From assembly GCA_002360535.1 (NCBI GenBank), contig DEQR01000066.1, positions 1 through 11,863 of the forward strand: a stretch of 11,863 bases of DNA. The letters are read 5' to 3'. The translations under genes were made by a program, and so were the position numbers. Positions 6,361 to 11,863 of this stretch are shown piece after piece. Position 1 is the stretch's first letter; each line of letters begins with the position of its first letter. Origin of the DNA: Thiobacillus sp. UBA3361. Lineage in GTDB: Bacteria > Pseudomonadota > Gammaproteobacteria > Burkholderiales > Thiobacillaceae. A model generated the notes under the pieces. The model was given only the letters and a program-made list of their open reading frames with translations, was not told the origin of the DNA and searched no databases.

Positions 6361-6378
6361 TAAAGTAATATAACTTTA
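6361..6378. promoter_or_regulatory. Palindromic operator-like site upstream of the STAS gene
   Basis: TAAAGT, six bases, ACTTTA is a perfect inverted repeat about 28-45 bases upstream of the STAS start codon, in an AT-rich patch that also offers TATATT and TATATG as -10-like hexamers on the minus strand. It is probably the promoter/operator region for the STAS gene. The regulator is not recognised. Confidence 0.4.
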
Positions 6379-6446
6379 GTGAGATGGCGTGTGATTTATT
6401 TCACGTCCGCTCAGCGGGCAAACGAGTTTGGGGCTTGCGTCGGCGG

Positions 6447-6947
6447 CTATTCGCGCATCAGGGTTTCGACGACCTCGACGGCTTCCGGGCTGTCCCATTC
6501 GATGGAACCGTGCAGGCCGAAACGGATGCGGCCGGTCTTGTCCACCAGATAGCTGGTGGGGAACACGAAGGCCTGCCAGTCCTTGATGCGCGCGGCCTGC
6601 TCGTCCAGGGCCACCGGGAAGCTGACGGGCACTTCCTTCAGGTAGGCCTCCACCACGTCATCCGGTTCACCCACGCTGACCGCCAGCAGGCTGAACGGCC
6701 GTCCGTGGAGCATCTTCGCCAGGCGGTCCATGGCCGGTATTTCCTTGCGGCAGGGCGGGCACCAGGTGGCCCAGAAGTTGACCAGCACCACCTTGCCGCG
6801 CAGCCGGTCCAGGTCGGCCAGGCCGCCGGCAAGCAACGGCACCCGCAGGACCGGCGCATCGCGCGGCGCGACGGCCTTGAGGCCAGCGGCGGCGGCGGGC
6901 AGGGCGGACAGCAACAGGAGCAGCAGGGGAAGCAGTCGGCGGATCAT
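6447..6947 (-). CDS. TlpA/ResA-like exported thioredoxin-fold protein
   Basis: This 166-residue protein has a signal peptide or N-terminal anchor (MIRRLLPLLLLLLSALPAAAA, 1-21) and a thioredoxin fold of the TlpA/ResA type. The active site is WCPPC (Cys63, Cys66) in VLVNFWATWCPPCRKEIP, and the cis-Pro loop is FVFPTSYLVD. It ends with the usual GRIRFGLHGSIEW strand. Such proteins act in the periplasm as disulfide reductases, often for cytochrome c maturation or copper-centre assembly. The start is ATG 6947, which overlaps the stop of the upstream hydrolase-like gene (TCAT, 6944-6947), so the two are translationally coupled. A longer frame back to 7133 is rejected because it would lose the signal peptide. 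Family assignment is firm; the partner is probably the upstream gene product. Confidence 0.9.
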   Translation of the reverse strand: MIRRLLPLLLLLLSALPAAAAGLKAVAPRDAPVLRVPLLAGGLADLDRLRGKVVLVNFWATWCPPCRKEIPAMDRLAKMLHGRPFSLLAVSVGEPDDVVEAYLKEVPVSFPVALDEQAARIKDWQAFVFPTSYLVDKTGRIRFGLHGSIEWDSPEAVEVVETLMRE

Positions 6948-7720
6948 GGTCGTCCGGGCTCCAGATAGGGTTGCAGGGCCTGGTGCAGGAGGTCGCCCAG
7001 GCGGGCGCTTTCCACTTGCTCCTTCGGGGTCGCGTCGCCGCGCCGATAGAAGCCGTCGCGCACGCCCGGCAGGGCCTGCAGCCAGACGTGGCTGCCGGCG
7101 GATTCCAGCACCGATTTCAGGTTGTCCCGCCACCAGTAGCCGGCCGAGGACATGGGTTGCAGCAGCACCGTGTCCAGGCGGGTGAGGGCGGCCACCGGGT
7201 TGTAGCGCGGCGCGTCGCCGGGCTCCGGATCCTGGTAGAGCACGGGGTGCAGGAGCAGGGAGCCGGCCACCGGCTCGGGCGCTCCGGCGGCGCCGTAGCG
7301 CTCACGCCAGGTGTGTACTGCGCGCAGGGGCCAGGCTGCGGCATGGCCGGCGGCCAGCAAAACGAGGCGTTTGCCGGGGTATTGCCGGCGCACGGTTTCC
7401 AGCCAGTCGGCCAGGTCGGCATCGGGCACCGCGGCGACGCTGCTGGGCAGCAGGGGCAGGAAGAGGGGCGCGAACCAGTCGGTCAGCCAGGTTTCCACTC
7501 CCAGTTCGGCCAGCCGCGACGCCGCCCGCTGCTCCGCCTCCACCCGGCCGTACTGGCCGGTGAACCAGAGGGCCAGCAGCGGGCCGTCGGCGGCATGGCG
7601 CTGGCTGATGACCGTGGTGCCGGAGGGCAGGCGCACGGCCTGCTCCCCTTGGGCGGCCGGGGCGCGCCCGGGCGGGACCAAGAGGGCAAGTATCAGGAGC
7701 AGGGGGAAGAGGGTGCGCAT
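6944..7720 (-). CDS. Exported alpha/beta-hydrolase-like protein, catalytic residues degenerate
   Basis: This 258-residue protein has a signal peptide (MRTLFPLLLILALLVPPGRAPAA). The body has the strand/helix rhythm of the alpha/beta-hydrolase fold: LLALWFTGQYGR early, then VETWLTDWF, then KRLVLLAAGHAAAWPLRAV at the place of the nucleophile elbow. The usual G-x-S-x-G is absent; the elbow reads A-A-G-H-A-A-A. Near the C-terminus, LPGVRDGFYRR lacks the histidine that normally precedes G-F. I therefore suspect a non-catalytic member acting as a binding or scaffold protein. It forms an operon with tlpA (4-base overlap) and is divergent from copA across 105 bases. The start is the only ATG before the signal peptide and has no clear ribosome site. 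Fold assignment is moderate and function unknown. Confidence 0.65.
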   Translation of the reverse strand: MRTLFPLLLILALLVPPGRAPAAQGEQAVRLPSGTTVISQRHAADGPLLALWFTGQYGRVEAEQRAASRLAELGVETWLTDWFAPLFLPLLPSSVAAVPDADLADWLETVRRQYPGKRLVLLAAGHAAAWPLRAVHTWRERYGAAGAPEPVAGSLLLHPVLYQDPEPGDAPRYNPVAALTRLDTVLLQPMSSAGYWWRDNLKSVLESAGSHVWLQALPGVRDGFYRRGDATPKEQVESARLGDLLHQALQPYLEPGRP

Positions 7721-7765
7721 GGCGGCGTATTGTGCGGCAAGGCACCCGCCTGGCAATCCCCCATT

Positions 7766-7786
7766 CGTGCCACGTCGGCAGGCACG
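7766..7786. promoter_or_regulatory. Inverted repeat in the copA divergent intergenic region
   Basis: CGTGCC, nine bases, GGCACG forms a perfect 6-base-arm inverted repeat between the hydrolase-like gene and copA. It lies just upstream of TATGCT (7795-7800), a possible copA -10 element. It could be the operator of a regulator shared by both directions. I do not see a convincing CueR-type dyad. Confidence 0.3.
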
Positions 7787-7825
7787 AGGGGCGGTATGCT
7801 CTGTCCAACCCATCGGGAACCGACC

Positions 7826-10276
7826 ATGACCCGCAAACCAACCCAACATCTGGAACTGCCCATCGCCGGCATGACCTGCGCGGCCTGCTCCACCCGGCTG
7901 GAGAAGAACCTCAACCGCCTGCCGGGGGTATCGGCCGGGGTCAACCTGGCTGCCGAGAAGGCGGTGGTGGAATTCGACCCGGCCGCCACGGATGCCGCGG
8001 CCATCGTCGCCCAGGTGGGCAAGACCGGCTTCAGTGTCCCGTCGCAGACACTGGACCTGACACTCACCGGCATGACCTGCGCGGCCTGCTCCAGCCGCAT
8101 CGAAACCGTGCTGAACAAGCTGCCCGGGGTGGAGGCCCGGGTCAACCTGGCCACCGAGAAGGCACGAGTGCGCTTTACCCCCGGCCTGGTCAGTCCGGAG
8201 GCGGTGGTAGCGGCGGTGCAAAAGGCAGGCTACGGCGCCGGGGCCGTCACCGAGGCCGGCCGGGCGGAGGAGAAGGCGCGCAAGGCGGCCGAGTACCGGG
8301 CCGAGGTGCGGGTGTTCGTCATCTCCGCCCTGTTCACGCTGCCCCTGCTGGCCACCATGGTCCCCATGCTGGCCGGTGCCCATGCCCACTGGCTGCCTGG
8401 CTGGGCGCAGTGCCTGCTGGCCACGCCGGTCCAGTTCTGGTCCGGGCGGCGCTTCTACACCGGCGCCTGGCACAGCCTGCGCGGCGGCGGGGCGAACATG
8501 GACGTGCTGGTGGCTCTGGGTACCAGCGCCGCCTATTTCTACAGCCTGGCGACCCTGATCTGGAATCCGGACGGGCACCTGTACTTCGAAGCCAGCGCCG
8601 CCGTGGTCACCCTGGTGCGCCTGGGCAAGCTGCTGGAGGCGCGGGCCAAGGCCAGGACCTCCACCGCCATCGAGCAGCTCATCGGCCTGGCTCCCAAGAC
8701 CGCGCGGGTGGAGCGGGGCGGCGAAAAAGGAAAAGTCGAAGTCGTGGAGATGGACGCCGCCGGCCTCAGGCCCGGCGACCGGGTGGTGGTGCGCGCCGGC
8801 GAACGCATCCCGGTGGATGGCGTGGTGGTGGAAGGCCGCTCGGCGGTGGACGAGGGCATGCTCACCGGCGAGAGTCTGCCGCGGGCGCGCAACGTGGGCG
8901 ACCCGGTGCACGCCGGCACCCAGAACCTGGACGGTTTGTTGAAGGTCCGCGCCGAGGGGGTGGGCGTCCATACCCAGCTGATGGAGATCGTACGCCTGAC
9001 CGAGGCCGCCCAGGGTTCCAAGGCCCCCATCCAGCGCCTGGCGGACCGCATCTCCGGTGTGTTCGTGCCGGCGGTCGTCGCCATCGCCACCCTCACCTTC
9101 CTCGGCTGGTGGCTTATCGGCGGCGACTTCACCCAAAGCCTGATCCCGGCGGTGGCGGTGCTGGTCATCGCCTGCCCCTGCGCCCTGGGCCTGGCCACCC
9201 CCACGGCGGTCATGGTGGGCCTGGGGCAGGGGGCTCGGGCCGGCATCCTGTTCCGCTCCGCCGCCGCCCTGGAGCGGGCCGAGCATCTGAACGTGCTGGC
9301 GGTGGACAAGACCGGCACCCTCACCGAAGGCCGTCCCGCCTTGGTCGGCCTGACCTTTGCGCCGGGACTGACCGGGGATGAAGTCCTGCGCCTGGCCGCC
9401 AGCCTGGAGCAGGGTAGTCTGCATCCCATTGCCCAGGCCCTGCTGGCGGAAGCGAAAGGGCGTGGTTTGGGCCTGGCCGGCGTCACGGACTTCGAGAGTC
9501 TGCCCGGCCAGGGAGTGCGGGGGCGGGTGGACGGCCGCCAACTGCACCTGGGGGCACCGGAATGGCTGGCGCATGGGATTGATCCCCTCCCCCCCGGGAG
9601 GAGGGGTAGGGGAGAGGGCGGCAACCCAGTGGGGCGCCTATCGGTCGATGAGCTTGCATCAACCGCCGGCACCACCCGGGTCCTGCTGGCCGACGAGCGG
9701 GGCATCCTGGGCGGACTGGCCTTCGCCGACCCCATCCGCGCCGGTTCCGCCGCTGCGGTGGCACGCCTCGGGCAGGCCGGGGTGGAACTGGTCATGCTCA
9801 CCGGCGACAACCCGGAAACCGCCGCTGCCATCGCCGGCCAAGCGGGCATCACGGAAGTGCGCGCCGGGGTGAAACCCCAGGACAAAGCCGCCGCCGTGGC
9901 CGCCCTCAAACAGGCGGGACGGGTGGTGGGCATGGCCGGCGACGGCATCAACGACGCGCCGGCCTTGGCCACCGCCGACGTCAGCTTCTCCATGGCCGCC
10001 GGCGCCGACATCGCCCTGGAGGCCGCGGACGTGACCCTCATGCGCAACGACCTGGCCGGCGTGGCCGATGCCATCGACCTGTCGCGAACGGTGATGCGCA
10101 AGATCCGCCAGAACCTGTTCTTCGCTTTCTTCTACAACGTCCTGGCCCTGCCCCTGGCGGCGGCGGGCATGCTCAACCCGGTGATCGCCGGCGCGGCCAT
10201 GGCCCTGTCGTCGGTATCGGTGGTGAGCAATTCCCTGCTGCTCAAGCGCTGGCGGCCGGGGAGGTTTTCGTCTTGA
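7826..10276 (+). CDS. copA: Cu+-exporting P1B-type ATPase
   Basis: This 816-residue copper pump has two N-terminal heavy-metal-associated domains, each with GMTCAAC (Cys18/Cys21 and Cys85/Cys88), and then the membrane domain. The actuator motif TGES is at 347-350, the transmembrane metal site CPC at 450-452, the phosphorylated Asp494 in DKTGT, the nucleotide-binding His-Pro at 533-534 and GDGINDAP around 705-712. The C-terminal FFYNVLALP and MALSSVSVVSNS segments carry the Asn/Tyr and Met/Ser-Ser ligands typical of CopA, the Cu+ subgroup. It exports cytosolic Cu+ to the periplasm. ATG 7826 has GGGA about 7 bases upstream and precedes the first domain naturally; the frame is open further upstream only because of high GC. 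An unusual low-complexity stretch (587-603) in the nucleotide-binding domain is encoded by a palindromic repeat. Confidence 0.96.
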   Translation: MTRKPTQHLELPIAGMTCAACSTRLEKNLNRLPGVSAGVNLAAEKAVVEFDPAATDAAAIVAQVGKTGFSVPSQTLDLTLTGMTCAACSSRIETVLNKLPGVEARVNLATEKARVRFTPGLVSPEAVVAAVQKAGYGAGAVTEAGRAEEKARKAAEYRAEVRVFVISALFTLPLLATMVPMLAGAHAHWLPGWAQCLLATPVQFWSGRRFYTGAWHSLRGGGANMDVLVALGTSAAYFYSLATLIWNPDGHLYFEASAAVVTLVRLGKLLEARAKARTSTAIEQLIGLAPKTARVERGGEKGKVEVVEMDAAGLRPGDRVVVRAGERIPVDGVVVEGRSAVDEGMLTGESLPRARNVGDPVHAGTQNLDGLLKVRAEGVGVHTQLMEIVRLTEAAQGSKAPIQRLADRISGVFVPAVVAIATLTFLGWWLIGGDFTQSLIPAVAVLVIACPCALGLATPTAVMVGLGQGARAGILFRSAAALERAEHLNVLAVDKTGTLTEGRPALVGLTFAPGLTGDEVLRLAASLEQGSLHPIAQALLAEAKGRGLGLAGVTDFESLPGQGVRGRVDGRQLHLGAPEWLAHGIDPLPPGRRGRGEGGNPVGRLSVDELASTAGTTRVLLADERGILGGLAFADPIRAGSAAAVARLGQAGVELVMLTGDNPETAAAIAGQAGITEVRAGVKPQDKAAAVAALKQAGRVVGMAGDGINDAPALATADVSFSMAAGADIALEAADVTLMRNDLAGVADAIDLSRTVMRKIRQNLFFAFFYNVLALPLAAAGMLNPVIAGAAMALSSVSVVSNSLLLKRWRPGRFSS
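9584..9618. repeat. C/G-rich palindromic repeat inside copA
   Basis: A near-perfect dyad (CCCCTCC ... GGAGGGG, one mismatch, 9584-9606) continues into TAGGGGAGAGGG. This resembles dispersed 'CCCCTCCC...GGGAGGGG' intergenic repeats common in high-GC proteobacterial genomes. Here it lies inside the copA frame and encodes Pro/Gly/Arg-rich residues about 587-598 without breaking the frame. It is unlike the surrounding codons and looks like an insertion. Confidence 0.55.
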
Positions 10277-10301
10277 CCTGGGAACGATCGTTCGATAGTT
10301 T
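10273..10301 (+). promoter_or_regulatory. Promoter and GAAC-N4-GTTC operator of the LexA-like gene
   Basis: The perfect palindrome GAACGATCGTTC occupies 10282-10293. It lies between TTGACC (10273-10278, overlapping the copA stop), a good -35 hexamer, and weak -10 candidates (GATAGT 10294, TAGTTT 10296). GAAC-N4-GTTC is the layout of the LexA operators of Bacillus and actinobacteria, rather than the CTGT-N8-ACAG form of most beta/gamma-proteobacteria. I infer autorepression by the downstream S24 repressor. Confidence 0.55.
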
Positions 10302-10330
10302 GATATGGTCTTTAGTTATAGCGCACGACC

Positions 10331-10906
10331 ATGCCCGACGATCCCGCCTACCTCGCCCAACTCCAGGACTACTACGCCCGCCATCGGGTGTTCCCGCCCT
10401 ATTCCGGCATCGGCCGGCTGGTGGGGCTCAAGTCCAAGTCCTCCGTTTCCGCCATGCTGGCCCGGCTGCGCCTGGCCGGTTTTCTGGAGGCCACACCGGA
10501 CCGGCGCCTGAAGCCGGGGCCGCGCTTTTTCGAGCGGGTGGTGGCCGACTCGGTGCGCGCCGGCTTCCCCCAGCCGGCGGACGACAGCGCCAAGGAAACC
10601 CTGACCCTGGACGAATACCTCATCGAGAATCCGTCGCGGACCGTGCTGGTGCGGGTGAAGGGGGATTCCATGATCGACGCCGGCATCCAGCCCGGCGACA
10701 TCGCCGTGGTACAGCGCAGCTTCGAGGCCCATGCCGGCGACGTGGTGGTGGCCATCGTGGACGACGAGTTCACCCTCAAGCTGCTCGACAAGGAGGACGG
10801 GCAGTACGTGCTGAAGCCCGCCAACCCCGCTTATCCGGTCATTCGGCCCAAAGGTAAGCTGGAGCTGTTTGGGGTGGTGGTGGGCATGGTACGAAAATAC
10901 CGTTAA
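10331..10906 (+). CDS. LexA/UmuD-like S24-family self-cleaving repressor
   Basis: This 191-residue protein has a winged-helix N-terminal domain (about 1-65, SGIGRLVGLKSKSSVSAMLARLRLAGFL). The cleavage region has Ala77-Gly78 in VRAGFP, and the peptidase has Ser113 in KGDSMIDAG and Lys150 in FTLKLL. These are the scissile bond and the Ser/Lys dyad of LexA and UmuD, so RecA-stimulated self-cleavage is expected. It is slightly shorter than E. coli LexA (202 residues) and looks like the second LexA-type regulator common in beta-proteobacteria. Those are often linked to imuA-imuB-dnaE2, but no such genes follow here. ATG 10331 is the first start after an in-frame stop (10319-10321) and has no Shine-Dalgarno sequence, hinting at a very short or absent 5' leader. 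Family sure; whether it is the main SOS LexA or an accessory one is unknown. Confidence 0.9.
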   Translation: MPDDPAYLAQLQDYYARHRVFPPYSGIGRLVGLKSKSSVSAMLARLRLAGFLEATPDRRLKPGPRFFERVVADSVRAGFPQPADDSAKETLTLDEYLIENPSRTVLVRVKGDSMIDAGIQPGDIAVVQRSFEAHAGDVVVAIVDDEFTLKLLDKEDGQYVLKPANPAYPVIRPKGKLELFGVVVGMVRKYR

Positions 10907-10911
10907 TGAAG

Positions 10912-11066
10912 GGTGGGGCAGCCCTCAAGTTTTTCCGCTACCTGACGTTATGAGGATTGGATGTCTCCTGCTAGACCGAGCAAACGCAGTTGAGGGTCTG
11001 GGTTTAGCGGACATACCACTCCTCCCTGGTTGCCCCACCTGCGCTAAGCGGTGGGGTCTTTTTTTG
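10912..11066 (+). ncRNA. Candidate structured RNA with pseudoknot and switchable terminator
   Basis: The stretch after the LexA-like gene has lower GC and folds well by eye. P1 is a 12-bp closing stem, 10912-10923 with 11028-11039 (one G-U). P2 pairs TCCGCTA (10934-10940) with TAGCGGA (11005-11011). P3 pairs 10971-10977 with 10995-11001 (7 bp, one G-U). A pseudoknot pairs CTCAA (10924-10928) with TTGAG (10990-10994) in the P3 loop. Its two strands directly abut P1 and P3, allowing stacking. The P1 3' arm contains CCCCACC (11033-11039), which can also pair with a second GGTGGGG (11050-11056) to make a terminator. No family is recognised. It may be an independent small RNA or a structured 3' UTR. 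I could not identify a convincing own promoter. Confidence 0.5.
11033..11066 (+). terminator. Intrinsic terminator after the LexA-like gene / candidate RNA
   Basis: CCCCACC (11033-11039), a ten-base loop and GGTGGGG (11050-11056) form a 7-bp GC-rich stem followed directly by TCTTTTTTT. This is a classical Rho-independent terminator on the plus strand. On the minus strand there is no T-run after the stem. The left arm is shared with stem P1 of the upstream fold, so the two hairpins exclude one another. Confidence 0.85.
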
Positions 11067-11078
11067 TGGCGGCCGTTT

Positions 11079-11372
11079 TCAGGGCAACCGCAGTCTAAGT
11101 TCGTCCAACTCCTCCAGCAGATCGGCCACCAGGGCGGCCAGTTCGGGCACCGCCTCGAAATCGCGTTCCAGCTGGCGCATGCGCCGCGCCCGCAGCATGC
11201 TGGCGCTGGCGAAACGCCATACGCCGGCCACGCTCTCGGCATGGGGGAACAGGCCCTCCCGCACATGGCCCAGCAGCCACTCGGGCTCCACCGCGCAGGC
11301 GGCGGCCACCTGCTCCAGGGTCAGCCAGCTCTCTTCCATCAGGCTGCCGATCAGGACGTCATCATCATGCAT
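11079..11372 (-). CDS. cbpM: CbpM, chaperone modulator of CbpA
   Basis: This 97-residue protein has a MerR-like helix-turn-helix region (WLTLEQVAAACAVEPEWLLGHVREGLF, about 16-42) and a C-terminal helical part (MRQLERDFEAVPELAALVADLLEELDELRLRLP). This is the layout of CbpM, which binds the J-domain of CbpA and inhibits its co-chaperone and DNA-binding activities. It lies 24 bases after the cbpA stop, in the usual cbpA-cbpM order. AGGGG about 6 bases before ATG 11372 serves as the ribosome site. It ends just beyond the plus-strand terminator, so it converges with the LexA-like transcript. Confidence 0.85.
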   Translation of the reverse strand: MHDDDVLIGSLMEESWLTLEQVAAACAVEPEWLLGHVREGLFPHAESVAGVWRFASASMLRARRMRQLERDFEAVPELAALVADLLEELDELRLRLP

Positions 11373-11396
11373 GGCGTACCCCTGTCTCCGTAGGCA

Positions 11397-11863
11397 TCAT
11401 TTCCGCCCCGCACCGCGCGGGTCGAAGGCCAGTTCCCAGGCCATGGCCTCGTAAAGCTCCCTGGCGCGCGGGGTGTCGGCCGGGGGCAGGATCACCTGCA
11501 GGTCGAGCAGCAGGTCGCCCGGCGGGCTGGACGGGATGCCCCGGCCGCGCACCCGCAACTGCTGGCCGCTCTGGGCGCCCTGGGGGATGCGCACCTTGAG
11601 GCCGCCGTCCGGCAGATCGACGGCCACCACCGCGCCCAGTGCGGCCTCCCAGGGCGCCACCGGGAGCTTCAGGTGCAGGTCGCGGCCCTCCGCCCGCAGG
11701 CGGTCGTGGGGCCGGAAGTGCACCTCCAGCAGGAGGTCGCCGGCCGGCCCGCCGCCCATGCCCGGCTCGCCCTGGCCGGCCAGGCGGATGACCTGGCCGG
11801 CGTGCACGCCGCGCGGAATCCTGACCTTCAGGGTGCGGGTCTCCAGCGCCACCCGGCCCTGGG
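11397..11863 (-). CDS. cbpA: CbpA, DnaJ-family co-chaperone (partial, C-terminal part)
   Basis: The frame runs off the window edge. The 155 visible residues are the DnaJ C-terminal substrate-binding region: QGRVALETRTLKVRIPRGV, then GDLLLEVHFRPHDRLRAEGRDLHLKLPV, the repeat-like PDGGLKVRIPQGAQSGQQLRVRGRG and GDLLLDLQV. There are no CxxCxGxG zinc motifs in the visible part, as in CbpA rather than DnaJ. The J-domain must lie beyond 11863, so an internal GTG at 11852 is not a true start. It acts as a DnaK co-chaperone and curved-DNA-binding protein and is followed by cbpM. Confidence 0.9.
   Translation of the reverse strand, partial: QGRVALETRTLKVRIPRGVHAGQVIRLAGQGEPGMGGGPAGDLLLEVHFRPHDRLRAEGRDLHLKLPVAPWEAALGAVVAVDLPDGGLKVRIPQGAQSGQQLRVRGRGIPSSPPGDLLLDLQVILPPADTPRARELYEAMAWELAFDPRGAGRK

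Noticed and set aside
6971..7825. Upstream in-frame extension of copA (open plus-strand frame of almost 290 codons)
   Set aside because: It overlaps antisense to the signal-peptide-bearing hydrolase-like and TlpA genes, has no recognisable domain and is open only because of high GC. CopA starts naturally just before its first metal-binding domain.
6944..9574. Very long minus-strand frame running through copA into the hydrolase-like gene
   Set aside because: Only the last 258 codons (from ATG 7720) carry a signal peptide and fold-like sequence. The rest is Gly/Gln/His-rich antisense of copA.
8539..10101. 520-codon minus-strand frame opposite copA
   Set aside because: Ser/Arg/Ala-rich translation typical of antisense in high-GC DNA; copA on the other strand has every family motif.
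10911..11040. The P1 stem read as terminal inverted repeats of a small transposable element (MITE)
   Set aside because: No target-site duplication is visible, and the inner pairings plus terminator fit an RNA structure better; not fully excluded without genome-wide copies.
10869..11393. 174-codon plus-strand frame across the candidate RNA and cbpM
   Set aside because: It crosses a strong terminator and lies antisense to cbpM; the translation has no domain-like pattern.
1..11863. CRISPR arrays, tRNA/rRNA genes, insertion sequences, integrase or phage genes
   Set aside because: I looked for regularly spaced repeats, transposase-like proteins and tRNA-like cloverleaf stretches and saw none.

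Overview
The window is high-GC DNA from a Gram-negative bacterium. The gene content and protein style suggest a beta- or gamma-proteobacterium, perhaps a chemolithotroph-like lineage: exported proteins with AxA signal peptides, an outer-membrane beta-barrel, an S24/LexA repressor and a CbpA/CbpM pair. The lineage is inferred, since no rRNA or tRNA gene is present. Genes are densely packed and no gap exceeds 300 bases.

Layout. 57-1040 (+) encodes an endonuclease/exonuclease/phosphatase-family protein. It converges on a small exported SEL1-repeat protein (1099-1551, -) across a GC-rich hairpin. A divergent intergenic region (1552-1810) with two AT-rich palindromes then leads into a tightly coupled six-gene operon (1811-5991, +). 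I read this operon as a nickel (possibly cobalt) uptake system spanning the envelope: NikK-like periplasmic protein, NikL-like membrane-anchored protein, an outer-membrane barrel, NikM S-component, NikQ T-component and NikO ATPase. Three of its products are predicted to begin with histidine after signal-peptide cleavage. NikM carries the Met1-His2 ... His67 nickel ligands, and NikO ends in a histidine-rich tail. Downstream on the minus strand are a stand-alone STAS-domain protein (6016-6333) and a two-gene unit (6447-7720) of a degenerate alpha/beta-hydrolase-like exported protein and a TlpA-like thioredoxin.

That unit is divergent from a Cu+-exporting P-type ATPase, copA (7826-10276, +). The copA nucleotide-binding domain appears to contain an in-frame palindromic C/G-rich repeat. 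A short LexA/UmuD-like S24 repressor (10331-10906, +) follows, preceded by a perfect GAAC-N4-GTTC palindrome. The repressor is followed by 160 bases that fold into a pseudoknotted RNA closed by a 12-bp stem. The 3' arm of that stem is shared with a strong intrinsic terminator. The window ends with cbpM and the 3' part of cbpA on the minus strand.

The main items to follow up are the possible structured RNA at 10912-11066, the shared N-terminal-His design of the nickel operon, the repeat inside copA, and the pseudo-hydrolase/TlpA pair beside copA.
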